From positions 18,278 through 82,277 of the forward strand of contig MELF01000013.1 in NCBI GenBank assembly GCA_001767525.1: a DNA stretch of 64,000 nt, given 5' to 3'. A model generated the notes under the pieces. That model did no database searches, had not been told where the DNA came from, and worked only from the letters and a program-made list of their open reading frames with translations. This DNA is from Acidobacteria bacterium RIFCSPLOWO2_12_FULL_68_19. Its GTDB lineage: Bacteria > Acidobacteriota > Vicinamibacteria > Vicinamibacterales > UBA2999. Positions 41,885-50,471 of this stretch are shown here, one piece after another (position 1 is the first letter of the stretch; every line of letters begins with the position of its first letter). Position numbers and translations under genes: made by a program.

Positions 41885-42865
41885 ATGACGTTCAGTGACG
41901 TACCCTCCTGCATCGAGCAATCTGCCGTGCAGCGTCTCGTGAGAATCGGCATCGATCTCGGCGGCACGAAGATCGAGGGAATCGTGCTCGACGGGAGCCG
42001 CGCGCTCGCGCGGCTGCGCGTCGACACGCCGCGTGATGACTACGAGGCGACCGTCCAGGCGGTGGTCGCGCTGGTGCATGCGCTGGACGTGCGGGCCGGC
42101 GCGGCCCTCGGCCTGCCGGCGGGCGGGCGCGGGTCGGTCGGCGTCGGCATCCCCGGGACGATGTCGCCGGCGACCGGGCTCGTCAAGAACGCCAACTCCG
42201 TCTGGCTCATCGGGCGCCCGCTCGCTGCCGATCTCGAACGGCGGCTCGACCGGAGGGTGCGCATCGCCAACGACGCCAACTGCTTCGCCGTCTCCGAGGC
42301 GGCCGATGGCGCGGGCGCCGGCGCGGGCGTCGTGTTCGGGGCGATCCTCGGCACCGGCACGGGCGCGGGGATCGTTGTCGGCGGCGAGGTGCTGGTCGGC
42401 CAGAACGCGATCGCCGGCGAGTGGGGACACAATCCGCTGCCGTGGCCGGCAGACGAGGAGCGCCCCGGTCCGCGGTGCTACTGCGGCCGGCACGGCTGCA
42501 TCGAGACGTTTCTCTCCGGCCCGGGCCTCCAGGCCGACTACGCGCGGGGGAGCGGGCGGCGCCGCACCCCCGCGGAGATCGTGGCGCTCTCGGAGGCGGG
42601 CGACCCGGACGCCTCCGCCTCGCTCGATCGCTACGCGCATCGACTCGCCCGCGGGCTGGCGAGCGTGATCAACGTGCTCGATCCGGACGTGATCGTGCTC
42701 GGCGGCGGGATGTCGAACATCGGGCGGCTGTACGACGAGGTGCCGCGCCTGTGGGGCCCGTACGTCTTCTCCGACCGTGTCACGACACGGCTCGTGAAGG
42801 CGCGCCACGGCGATTCGAGCGGCGTCAGGGGGGCCGCCTGGCTCTGGCCAGGAGATGTCATGTAA
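41885..42865 (+). CDS. ROK-family sugar kinase (fructokinase-like)
   Basis: A 326-residue kinase. The ATP-binding DLGGTKIEGIVLDG opens the fold. VGVGIPGTMSPATGLVKNAN, catalytic Asp in IANDANCFAVSEA and the zinc site CYCGRHGCIETFLSGPG (with the His in GEWGHNPLPW) are all ROK signatures and resemble E. coli Mak fructokinase. It phosphorylates a hexose with ATP. It ends 22 nt before the ArsR-type gene. Confidence 0.9.
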   Translation: MTFSDVPSCIEQSAVQRLVRIGIDLGGTKIEGIVLDGSRALARLRVDTPRDDYEATVQAVVALVHALDVRAGAALGLPAGGRGSVGVGIPGTMSPATGLVKNANSVWLIGRPLAADLERRLDRRVRIANDANCFAVSEAADGAGAGAGVVFGAILGTGTGAGIVVGGEVLVGQNAIAGEWGHNPLPWPADEERPGPRCYCGRHGCIETFLSGPGLQADYARGSGRRRTPAEIVALSEAGDPDASASLDRYAHRLARGLASVINVLDPDVIVLGGGMSNIGRLYDEVPRLWGPYVFSDRVTTRLVKARHGDSSGVRGAAWLWPGDVM

Positions 42866-42870
42866 GCTGA

Positions 42871-42889
42871 TATAGTAATATTGCAATAT
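42871..42889 (+). promoter_or_regulatory. Promoter and operator of the ArsR-type regulator
   Basis: TATAGT (42871-42876) is a likely -10. Right after it the perfect palindrome ATATTGCAATAT (42878-42889) runs into the ATG at 42888. The transcript would start inside the palindrome with little or no leader. ArsR repressors commonly bind such A+T-rich dyads in their own promoter, so autorepression is likely. Confidence 0.55.
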
Positions 42890-43226
42890 GTCGCCAGCCT
42901 CGCTCCAGGCCTTCAAGGCGGATTTCTTCCGCGCGCTGGCACACCCGATCCGCATCCGCATCCTCGAAGCGCTCGGCGACGGCGAACGCAGCGTGCAGGA
43001 ACTCCAGCAGGCGCTCGGCCTCGACCAGCCCATCGTCTCGCAGCACCTCGCCATTCTTCGAAGCCAGGACATCGTCACGCCGCGAAAGCTCGGCACCACC
43101 GTCCGGTACGACCTCAGCGACCCGCTCACCACGAAGCTGCTGTCGGTGGCGCGCGGCATATTCAACAACCGCCTCGTCGGCTCCCAGGCGATGCTGCGGC
43201 AGCTGAAGAAGGAGACGCGCCGGTAG
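42888..43226 (+). CDS. ArsR-family winged-helix regulator of the hydrogenase-like operon
   Basis: A 112-residue ArsR/SmtB-fold protein: FKADFFRALAHPIRIRILEAL, LQQALGLDQPIVSQHLAILRSQDIV (recognition helix) and KLGTTVRYDLSDPL (wing). The usual metal-binding Cys pair of ArsR is absent. It is the first gene of a seven-gene operon with the same order as Mycobacterium tuberculosis Rv0081 to Rv0087, in which Rv0081 is an ArsR-type regulator. It lies 10 nt before the NuoB-like gene. It probably responds to redox state or oxygen rather than metal. Confidence 0.85.
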   Translation: MSPASLQAFKADFFRALAHPIRIRILEALGDGERSVQELQQALGLDQPIVSQHLAILRSQDIVTPRKLGTTVRYDLSDPLTTKLLSVARGIFNNRLVGSQAMLRQLKKETRR

Positions 43227-43236
43227 CACGGCCCGC

Positions 43237-43788
43237 ATGCGTCTGTTCGCGAAAATCTGGCGCACGGGAATCGCCACGGAGCTGCTCGGCGCCGCGGACC
43301 CGGAGACGATCGAGCTCGGCCGCGAGCTCGAGGCGCGGGTGCGCGCGCTGTTCGGCCGGGCCCTGGCGATTCGGGAGGTCGATGCGGGCTCCTGCAACGG
43401 GTGCGAGATCGAGATCACGGGGCTGACGAGCCCCGTCTATGACATCGAGCGGTTCGGGATCCATTTCGTCGCCTCGCCCCGTCACGCCGACATGCTGCTC
43501 GTGACGGGCCCCGTCACCCGCAACATGGAGGAGCCGCTGCGGAAGACGTACGAGGCGACGCCGGCCCCGAAGTTCGTCGTGGCCGTGGGCGACTGCGCCC
43601 GCACGTGCGGCGTGTTCCAGGGCGCGTACGGGGTCGCCGGCCCGGTGCAGGCCGTCGTTCCCGTCGATGCCTTCATCGCGGGCTGCCCTCCGGAGCCGCA
43701 CAACATCATTCGCGGCATTCTGCAGGCGCTCGATCGCCGGGACGCGCGGTCGGGGGTCGCTGTTCCCGCCGGAGCGGCCGAGCGATGA
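43237..43788 (+). CDS. NuoB/HyfI-like small subunit (iron-sulphur)
   Basis: A 183-residue protein of the NuoB/hydrogenase small-subunit family. The four cysteines of the proximal [4Fe-4S] cluster are present: Cys53 and Cys56 (GSCNGCE), Cys120 (GDCA) and Cys150 (GCPPEP). It should pass electrons between the large subunit and an acceptor. Stop overlaps the next ATG by 4 nt. Confidence 0.88.
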   Translation: MRLFAKIWRTGIATELLGAADPETIELGRELEARVRALFGRALAIREVDAGSCNGCEIEITGLTSPVYDIERFGIHFVASPRHADMLLVTGPVTRNMEEPLRKTYEATPAPKFVVAVGDCARTCGVFQGAYGVAGPVQAVVPVDAFIAGCPPEPHNIIRGILQALDRRDARSGVAVPAGAAER

Positions 43789-45818
43789 CCACCCGGGGCG
43801 TACCGCTGGCGCTCGCCGTCGCGACCGCCGGCTACCTCGCCGGGGCGGTGGCGGCGCTCCTGGCGCGATCGAGCCGTGGGGCTCGATGGGCCGCGGCTGC
43901 CGGAGCCTCGCTCGGCAGCCTCGCCGCCCTTGTCCTGGCCGTCCAGGTCCTCGTCACCGGCGCGCCGGTCGATGCCGGGATTCCAGGGCTGCTCGCTGTC
44001 GCCGGCGGTGTGGTCGTTCGCCTCGACGGGCTCGGCGCCTTCTTCCTGGCGATCGTGTCGATCATCGGCCTGCCGGCCGCCGTCTACGGCGCCGGCTACT
44101 CGGCCGACGAGACCACCGGCCACCTTCGCAGCCTCGGGTTCATGCTCAACATGTTTCTCTTCGGCATGAGTCTGGTGACCTGCGCCGGCAACGTGTTGAC
44201 GTTCGTGCTCGGGTGGGAGGTGATGTCGCTGGCCTCCTATTTCCTCGTGATGGTCGAGACCGGCGACCCGGAGACCCAGAGCGCCGGACTCTGGTACATC
44301 GCGATGACGCACTTCGGCCTGGTGCTGCTGCTGCCGATGTTCTTCCTGCTGTCGTCGTCGGGTGGCGGCGCCTCGTTTGCCGATCTCCGGCTCGGCGCCG
44401 GCATGCTGACGCCGGCGATGCGAAACGTGGTGTTCATCCTGGCCGTTCTGGCCTTCGGGTCGAAGGCCGGCGTGGTGCCGCTCCACGTCTGGCTGCCCCG
44501 GGCGCACCCGGCGGCGCCGAGCCATGTCTCGGCGCTGATGTCGGGCGTGATGATCAAGCTCGGGATCTACGGGCTCGTGCGGGTCACGCTCGATGTCCTT
44601 GGCGGGGGAGTGGTCTGGTGGGGCGGGCTCCTGCTCGCCGTGGGCTCGGTGTCGGCGCTCTTGGGCGTCCTGTACGCGCTCATGGAACACGACCTGAAAC
44701 GTCTGCTCGCCTATCACTCGGTCGAGAACATCGGCATCATCCTGATCGGATTCGGCGCGGCGCTCGTCCTCGACGGCTACGGTCTGCGGAGCGCCGCACT
44801 CGTCGGCTTTGCCGCCAGCCTCTTCCACACGCTCAATCACGCCTGCTTCAAGGCGCTGCTGTTCCTTGGCGCCGGGAGCGTCCTGCGGCAGACCCATACC
44901 CGAAACATGGAGCAGATGGGCGGCCTCATCACGCGCATGCCGCAGACGGCGCTGCTCTTCCTGGTTGGCGCCGTCGCCATCGCCGCGCTGCCTCCGCTGA
45001 ACGGGTTCGCGTCGGAATGGATGGTCTTTCAGACGCTCCTCGCGGGCGCGCAGATTCCGCGGCCGGAGCTGGCGGTGGGCATTCCGATGGCCGTCGGCAT
45101 GCTGGCGCTCACGAGCGGTCTGGCCGCGGCGTGCTTCGTCAAGGCGTTCGGCGTGACATTCCTCGCCATGCCGCGTTCGGAGCGGGCCGCACAGGCGCGC
45201 GAGGCGCCACTCTCGATGCGGGCGGCGATGGCGCTGCTGGCGAGCGCCTGTGTGGTGCTCGGTCTCGGGGCGTCGATGACCGTGCCGGTGCTCTATCGCG
45301 CCCTCGAGGGACTTGGCGGCGTGTCACCGGCGGCCGCCGCGGCGACGCCCGGCCTGTGGGTCGAAGGGGCCGGACGCCTCGCGTACGTGTCGCCGCCGCT
45401 CCTGGCGGCGTCGCTGGCGGTCGTGGTCTTCCTTGGCTGGCTGGCGGTGCGGCGAGCGCTCGGACGCGCCCGGCTGACCGACACGTGGGGATGCGGGCGC
45501 ATCGGCCAGACGCCGCGCATGGAATACACTGCGTCGGCGTTCGCTGAACCGCTGCGCCGGGTGTTCGCGGAGCTGTACCGGCCGGCGGAGGACCTGACGG
45601 TCAGCACGCACCCGGAGTCCCGGTACTTCATTCGCTCGATCACCTACACGAGCGAAGTGCATCCATGGTTTGAAGCGGTGATCTACGACCCGATCATTGG
45701 CGGCGTCCGCCGGGCCAGCACCGAGGTCCGGCGCCTGCAGGGGGGATCGGCGCACCTCTATCTCCTGTATGTGGTCGCGGCGCTGCTCGGCGCGCTCGGG
45801 TGGGTGTGGTGGTCGTGA
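43785..45818 (+). CDS. HyfB/HycC-like antiporter subunit (NuoL/M family)
   Basis: A 677-residue membrane protein with about 14-16 helices. NuoL/M motifs appear in FVLGWEVMSLASYFLVMVE (proton-channel Glu), PLHVWLPRAHPAAPSHVSALMSG and HTLNHACFKALLFLGAG (channel Lys and His). It is a likely proton- or sodium-translocating subunit. The C-terminal soluble tail (TDTWGCGRIGQTPRMEYT) is typical of HyfB/HycC. Start and stop both overlap the neighbours. Confidence 0.88.
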   Translation: MTTRGVPLALAVATAGYLAGAVAALLARSSRGARWAAAAGASLGSLAALVLAVQVLVTGAPVDAGIPGLLAVAGGVVVRLDGLGAFFLAIVSIIGLPAAVYGAGYSADETTGHLRSLGFMLNMFLFGMSLVTCAGNVLTFVLGWEVMSLASYFLVMVETGDPETQSAGLWYIAMTHFGLVLLLPMFFLLSSSGGGASFADLRLGAGMLTPAMRNVVFILAVLAFGSKAGVVPLHVWLPRAHPAAPSHVSALMSGVMIKLGIYGLVRVTLDVLGGGVVWWGGLLLAVGSVSALLGVLYALMEHDLKRLLAYHSVENIGIILIGFGAALVLDGYGLRSAALVGFAASLFHTLNHACFKALLFLGAGSVLRQTHTRNMEQMGGLITRMPQTALLFLVGAVAIAALPPLNGFASEWMVFQTLLAGAQIPRPELAVGIPMAVGMLALTSGLAAACFVKAFGVTFLAMPRSERAAQAREAPLSMRAAMALLASACVVLGLGASMTVPVLYRALEGLGGVSPAAAAATPGLWVEGAGRLAYVSPPLLAASLAVVVFLGWLAVRRALGRARLTDTWGCGRIGQTPRMEYTASAFAEPLRRVFAELYRPAEDLTVSTHPESRYFIRSITYTSEVHPWFEAVIYDPIIGGVRRASTEVRRLQGGSAHLYLLYVVAALLGALGWVWWS

Positions 45819-46759
45819 TGGCGGAACTCTCCGCGGTCGTCGCGCAAACGCTGCTGGCGGTGATGCTGGCGCCAGGGCTGGTCGGGCTCATCCGCTGGAT
45901 CAAGGCGCGGTTGCAGAGCCGCCGTGGCGCGCCGCCGTGGCAGATCTACTTCGAGCTGCGCAAGCTGTTCGCCAAGGAGATCGTCATCTCCCGGACGGCG
46001 TCGTGGCTGTTTCGGGCGGCGCCGCTCATCGTCTTCGGGACCTCTGTCGTGGTGGCGTCGCTCGTGCCGCTCGTCTTCATCCCGGTGGCCTTCGACCGGA
46101 CCGGCGACCTCTTCGCCGCCGTGTACTTGCTGCTCCTCGGCACGTTCTTCCTCGCCCTGGCAGGACTCGACACCGGGTCCGCCTTCGGCGGGATGGGGTC
46201 GAGCCGCGAGATGACGGTGGTCGCGCTGACCGAGCCGACCGTGGCGCTGTCGATCTTCGCGCTGGCGTTGACCGCCGGATCGACGAACCTCGGAGTCATC
46301 GCGACGCGCACGCTCGCCGATCCAGGGATGGCCCTCGGTCCCGCCCACGTGCTGGGATTCCCGGCGCTCTTCATCGTGGCCCTGGCCGAGAGCGGCCGTC
46401 TGCCCATCGACAATCCGTCCACGCATCTCGAGCTGACGATGATTCACGAGGCGATGGTGCTGGAGTACTCCGGCCCGTACCTCGCCCTGATCGAGTGGGC
46501 GAGCGCCCTCAAGTTCTTCCTGTTGCTCGCGCTGGCCGCCAACCTGTTCGTGCCGTGGGGCATCGCGCAGTCGCTCGCGCCGCTCGACCTGCTGGCCGGC
46601 TTCGCGGCGCTGACGGTGAAGATGGCGATCCTGGCCGTGGCCGTGGCGGTGCTCGAGACGCGCGTCGCCAAGCTCCGCCTGTTCCGGGTGCCGGAGCTGC
46701 TGAGCGCGTCGTTCGTGCTCGCCCTGCTGGCGGTGATGTCGACGATGTTCGTGAGGTGA
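45818..46759 (+). CDS. HyfC/HycD-like membrane anchor (NuoH family)
   Basis: A 313-residue protein with about eight helices. It matches NuoH/HycD: GLIRWIKARLQSRRGAPPWQIYFELRKLF near the N-terminus, then GLDTGSAFGGMGSSREM and ESGRLPIDNPSTHLELTMIHEAM, the conserved quinone-site-like loops. It connects the soluble arm to the antiporter subunits. Start overlaps the preceding stop as TGATG. Confidence 0.9.
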   Translation: MAELSAVVAQTLLAVMLAPGLVGLIRWIKARLQSRRGAPPWQIYFELRKLFAKEIVISRTASWLFRAAPLIVFGTSVVVASLVPLVFIPVAFDRTGDLFAAVYLLLLGTFFLALAGLDTGSAFGGMGSSREMTVVALTEPTVALSIFALALTAGSTNLGVIATRTLADPGMALGPAHVLGFPALFIVALAESGRLPIDNPSTHLELTMIHEAMVLEYSGPYLALIEWASALKFFLLLALAANLFVPWGIAQSLAPLDLLAGFAALTVKMAILAVAVAVLETRVAKLRLFRVPELLSASFVLALLAVMSTMFVR

Positions 46760-46764
46760 ACTGG

Positions 46765-47421
46765 ATGGAAGGGATCTTTGCCAGGCTGGTCGTGCTCGCC
46801 GCCAGCGGGATGCTGCTGACGGGTCTCATCGTGCTGTGGCGGAAGGGGGTGCCGGCCTACATCGCCGCCTTCACCTGGCAATCGTGGCTGCTCTCCGGCA
46901 TGACCGCCGCGGTCGGCTACCTCGGAGGCGAACCGCAGCTCTACTTGGTGGCGGTGATCCTGCTGCTGCTCAAGGGCATCGCCCTTCCGGCGTTGCTCCG
47001 GGCGACCGATCGCCGGTTCAGCACCCGGCGCGAGCTGCTGGCGTACGTGAATACCGAGACCTCGCTCATCGTGGGCGGAATGCTGGTGCTCTTCGCGTAC
47101 GTGCTGACCGAGCCGTGGATGGCGATGACGAAACTTCCCACCCGCGCCGCCCTTCCCGTGGCGATGGCGCTCCTGTTCGTCAGCCTGTTCATCATTGTCA
47201 GCCGGAAGAAGGCGATTACGCAGGTCATCGGGTTCCTGATGCTCGAGAACTCGATCGCCCTGCTGGCGGTCGTGGGCACCTACGGCGTGCCGCTGCTCGT
47301 GGAGCTCGGCGTCTTCCTGGACGCGCTGATGGGCTTTCTCGTCATGCAGATCTTCCTGTACGACATCCACGAGACGTTCGAGACGCTGGAAGTCGATCAG
47401 TTGGCGCGGTTGAAGCACTGA
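46765..47421 (+). CDS. HyfE/HycP-like membrane subunit
   Basis: A 218-residue protein with about six helices, including YVNTETSLIVGGMLVLFAYVL and QVIGFLMLENSIALLAVVGTYG, the latter resembling NuoK. It ends in EVDQLARLKH, common in HyfE. GAGG lies 8 nt before the ATG; the stop overlaps the next start. Confidence 0.85.
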   Translation: MEGIFARLVVLAASGMLLTGLIVLWRKGVPAYIAAFTWQSWLLSGMTAAVGYLGGEPQLYLVAVILLLLKGIALPALLRATDRRFSTRRELLAYVNTETSLIVGGMLVLFAYVLTEPWMAMTKLPTRAALPVAMALLFVSLFIIVSRKKAITQVIGFLMLENSIALLAVVGTYGVPLLVELGVFLDALMGFLVMQIFLYDIHETFETLEVDQLARLKH

Positions 47422-48878
47422 TGGCCCTCATCCTGCTCCTGGCCCCGCCGCTCGTCGCATCCCTCTCGGTCATGCTCGTTCGCGGCCGGATGCGGCTGGT
47501 CGCCGCGAGCACTGTCGCGCTGAACGCCCTGTCGCTCTCCGCCAGCGTGTGGATGTGCGGCGATGCCCTGTGGCGGGGCCGAACCATCGTCTCGAGCGAC
47601 GGCTTCTGGCGCGTGGACGGCCTGTCGGCGCTCCTGGCGCTCTCGATCGCGACGGTCACGCTGCTGGCGTCGGCGTTCGGTCCCGGCCTCGGCGAGGCCG
47701 ATGAGTACGACGAGGGGCAGGCGAGACGCTTCCGCATCTTCGTCAACGCCTTTGCCCTGATGATGCTCGTCGCCGTTACGACCAACAACGTCGGATTCAT
47801 GTGGGTCACCATCGAGGCGACCACCATCACCTCCGCGGTGGTGATTCCGCTGCACCGCACGAAGTCCTCGGTCGAGGCCTCGTGGAAGTACCTCTTGATC
47901 TGCTCGGTGGGCATCGCGCTCGCGTTCGCCGGAACCGTGCTCGCGTATTTCGACTTCGTGTCCACGGCCGGACGCGTCCCGAACGCGCTCAACTGGACGG
48001 TGCTCCGGGCGGCCGCCCCGACGCTGCAGGGGGAGTTGATGCAGCTCGCCTTCGCCTTCATCGTCGTCGGCTACGGGACCAAGGCCGGACTGGCGCCGAT
48101 GCACACCTGGCTGCCGGACGCGCACTCGGAGGCGCCGGCCCCTCTCTCCGCGATGATGTCCGGCGTGCTGCTGGCGGTGGCGATGTACGCCATTGCACGC
48201 TGGAAGGCGGTGGTCGACGTGGCGCTGGGCTCCGACTTCGCCAGCCAGCTCCTGCTCGCGGCCGGCCTCCTGTCGGTCGCGGTCGGCGCCTTCAGTCTGG
48301 TGATTCAGCGGCACTACAAGCGGATGCTCGCCTACTCGAGCGTCGAGCACATCGGCCTCGTGTCCGTGGGGCTTGCGCTCGGGCCCCTCGGGGCGTTCGC
48401 GGCGTGGCTGCACCTGGTCAACCACGCGGTGGCCAAGTCGATGGCCTTCCTGCTGGCCGGTCGAATCCTGCACCGGTACCGGACCACGGAGATCGCCGGC
48501 GTCTCGGGCCTCCTTCACGTCATGCCGTGGACCGGACGTCTGTTCGCGATGGCGATCCTGGCGCTGGTCGGGCTTCCACCGTTCGGCTTGTTCGTCTCGG
48601 AGTTCCTGCTGGTGCGCGCGGCAATCCACACCGGCCACCTGTGGACCGCCGCGGTGGTCTTGCTGCTGGTGCTCGTGGCGTTCGTGTCGCTGCTTGGCCA
48701 CTTGAATCGGATGCTGTACGGCGCCGCGCCGGTCGGCGTGGCCGTGGGCGAGTCGTGCGGATGGAGGATCGCCGCCCTCGCCGGTTGCGCGGCGATCCTG
48801 GTCGTGCTGGGCGTGGCGCTGCCGTGGCCGGTGACGGGAATCATCGAGCGCAGCGTCTCCGCGGTGGTGATGCCATGA
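47421..48878 (+). CDS. HyfF/HycQ-like antiporter subunit (NuoN/M family)
   Basis: A 485-residue membrane protein with about 13-14 helices. NuoN/M-type motifs are ATTITSAVVIPLHRTKSSVEASWKYLL, PMHTWLPDAHSEAPAPLSAMMSG and HLVNHAVAKSMAFLLAGRIL. This is a second likely ion-translocating subunit alongside the HyfB-like one, as in Hyf complexes. Both ends overlap the neighbours. Confidence 0.88.
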   Translation: MALILLLAPPLVASLSVMLVRGRMRLVAASTVALNALSLSASVWMCGDALWRGRTIVSSDGFWRVDGLSALLALSIATVTLLASAFGPGLGEADEYDEGQARRFRIFVNAFALMMLVAVTTNNVGFMWVTIEATTITSAVVIPLHRTKSSVEASWKYLLICSVGIALAFAGTVLAYFDFVSTAGRVPNALNWTVLRAAAPTLQGELMQLAFAFIVVGYGTKAGLAPMHTWLPDAHSEAPAPLSAMMSGVLLAVAMYAIARWKAVVDVALGSDFASQLLLAAGLLSVAVGAFSLVIQRHYKRMLAYSSVEHIGLVSVGLALGPLGAFAAWLHLVNHAVAKSMAFLLAGRILHRYRTTEIAGVSGLLHVMPWTGRLFAMAILALVGLPPFGLFVSEFLLVRAAIHTGHLWTAAVVLLLVLVAFVSLLGHLNRMLYGAAPVGVAVGESCGWRIAALAGCAAILVVLGVALPWPVTGIIERSVSAVVMP

Positions 48879-50446
48879 ACGCCTTGCAGTCGGTGGTCGA
48901 CGGCCTGGTCCAGGCGGAGGTTCCCCTGAGCGACGTGCGCATTCGCCGGGGCGTGGAGCTGCACTGCACCATCCCGGCAGCCGGCGTGCTGCGCCTGGGC
49001 CAGGCGGTCCCGGAGATGGGTGCGCGGCTCGTCCTGATGGTCGGCGAGGACCGGCGCAGCCAGGCAGGCGCGTTTCTCGTCCATTACCTGTTCGCCAGGC
49101 CGCGGGAGAACTGGTTCGTGCATGCCACGGCGTCTCTCGATCCCCGCGCGCCGGAGCTCCCCTCGCTCGGTTCCTTCGACTATCCGGCGTCGCGATTCGA
49201 GCGCGAACTGAGCGACGTCCTTGGAATCCGGCTGCTGCAGCACCCCGATCCCCGTCCCCTGGTCCGCCATGGTTTCTGGCCCGAGCACTTCCACCCGCTG
49301 CACAAGGACGCGGAGGCAGGGGAGTTCGCCGATGACGGGCGTCCGTTCCCGTTCACCGAAGTGGGCGGCGAGGGCGTCTACGAGATCCCGGTCGGTCCCG
49401 TCCACGCCGGCGTGATCGAGCCGGGGCATTTCCGGTTCAGCGCGATGGGCGAGACGATCATCGACATGAAGCCGCGCCTGTACTTCACGCACAAGGGTAC
49501 GGAGAAGTTGTTCGAGGGCCGACGCCCGCACGAGGGCGTGGAGCTGGCCGAGCGCGTGTCGGGCGATACGACCGTCGGCCACGCCCTGGCGTACTGTCAG
49601 GCGCTCGAGGCCGCGGCGGGCACCGAGGCGCCGCGGCGCGCCCGCTACCTCCGGGTGCTGTTCCTCGAGCTGGAGCGCCTGTACAACCACATCGCCGATG
49701 TCGGCGCGATTGCCAACGACACGGGCTTCGCGGTCGCTCATGCCCACTGTTATCGGATCCGCGAACGCCTCCTCCGCCTGAACAAGCGGTTGACGGGTTC
49801 ACGGCTGCTGCGGGGAGCGATTGTCCCCGGCGGCGTGGCGGTCGATCTCGCGTCGGGCGCCGGGGTTGTCGACGAAGTGGCGGCGGCGATCGCCGACTTC
49901 GAGGAGGTGGTCGGGATCTGTTTTGCCAACACGCTGGTGATGGATCGACTCGAGCGGACCGGCGTCTTGACGCGGACCGCCGCGGAGGATCACGGGGTGG
50001 TCGGGTTCATCGCGCGGGCGTCCGGTCTCGATCTCGACGTCCGCCGCGACCATCCGTACGCGGCGTACGACGAGCTGACATTTGCGGTGCCGGTCATGAC
50101 GAGCGGCGACGTGAAGGCCCGGGCGCTCGTGCGCGTCGAAGAAGTGCGTGAATCGGGCACGCTCGTAGGTCAGGTCTGCCGCGCGCTGCCGGACGGTCCG
50201 GTCCTCGCCGCGTTGGGATCGCCGGAGCCGCACCAGCCGGCCTTCGGGATCGTCGAGGGGTGGCGCGGCCGAATCGTGCACTGGGTGTCGACGGCCGATG
50301 ACGGCACGCTCGACCGCGTGAAGATTGTCGATCCGTCGTTCCTGAACTGGCCCGCGCTCCCGCTGGCGCTCGAGGGCAACATCGTTCCCGACTTTCCGCT
50401 CTGCAACAAGTCGTTCAACTGCTCGTACTCGGGCAACGATCTCTGA
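48875..50446 (+). CDS. HyfG/HycE-like large subunit lacking NiFe ligands
   Basis: A 523-residue NuoC-NuoD fusion. The NuoC-like part ends about HFHPLHKDA, and the NuoD/large-subunit part starts with GETIIDMKPRLYFTHKGTEKLFEG. Hydrogenase large subunits bind NiFe with C-x2-C at both ends. Here the first site reads RVSGDTTVGHALAY with no cysteine, and the C-terminus ends LCNKSFNCSYSGNDL, not the D-P-C-x2-C motif. So it cannot hold a normal NiFe centre. It belongs to energy-converting-hydrogenase-related (Ehr) complexes such as mycobacterial Rv0087. The true substrate is unknown. Confidence 0.88.
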   Translation: MNALQSVVDGLVQAEVPLSDVRIRRGVELHCTIPAAGVLRLGQAVPEMGARLVLMVGEDRRSQAGAFLVHYLFARPRENWFVHATASLDPRAPELPSLGSFDYPASRFERELSDVLGIRLLQHPDPRPLVRHGFWPEHFHPLHKDAEAGEFADDGRPFPFTEVGGEGVYEIPVGPVHAGVIEPGHFRFSAMGETIIDMKPRLYFTHKGTEKLFEGRRPHEGVELAERVSGDTTVGHALAYCQALEAAAGTEAPRRARYLRVLFLELERLYNHIADVGAIANDTGFAVAHAHCYRIRERLLRLNKRLTGSRLLRGAIVPGGVAVDLASGAGVVDEVAAAIADFEEVVGICFANTLVMDRLERTGVLTRTAAEDHGVVGFIARASGLDLDVRRDHPYAAYDELTFAVPVMTSGDVKARALVRVEEVRESGTLVGQVCRALPDGPVLAALGSPEPHQPAFGIVEGWRGRIVHWVSTADDGTLDRVKIVDPSFLNWPALPLALEGNIVPDFPLCNKSFNCSYSGNDL

Positions 50447-50471
50447 TCCGGCCGGCCCGGTGCCGGCCGAC

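Noticed and set aside
48875-50446. Functional [NiFe] hydrogenase large subunit
   Set aside because: Both C-x2-C ligand motifs are missing. The two C-terminal cysteines have a C-x5-C spacing that does not match.
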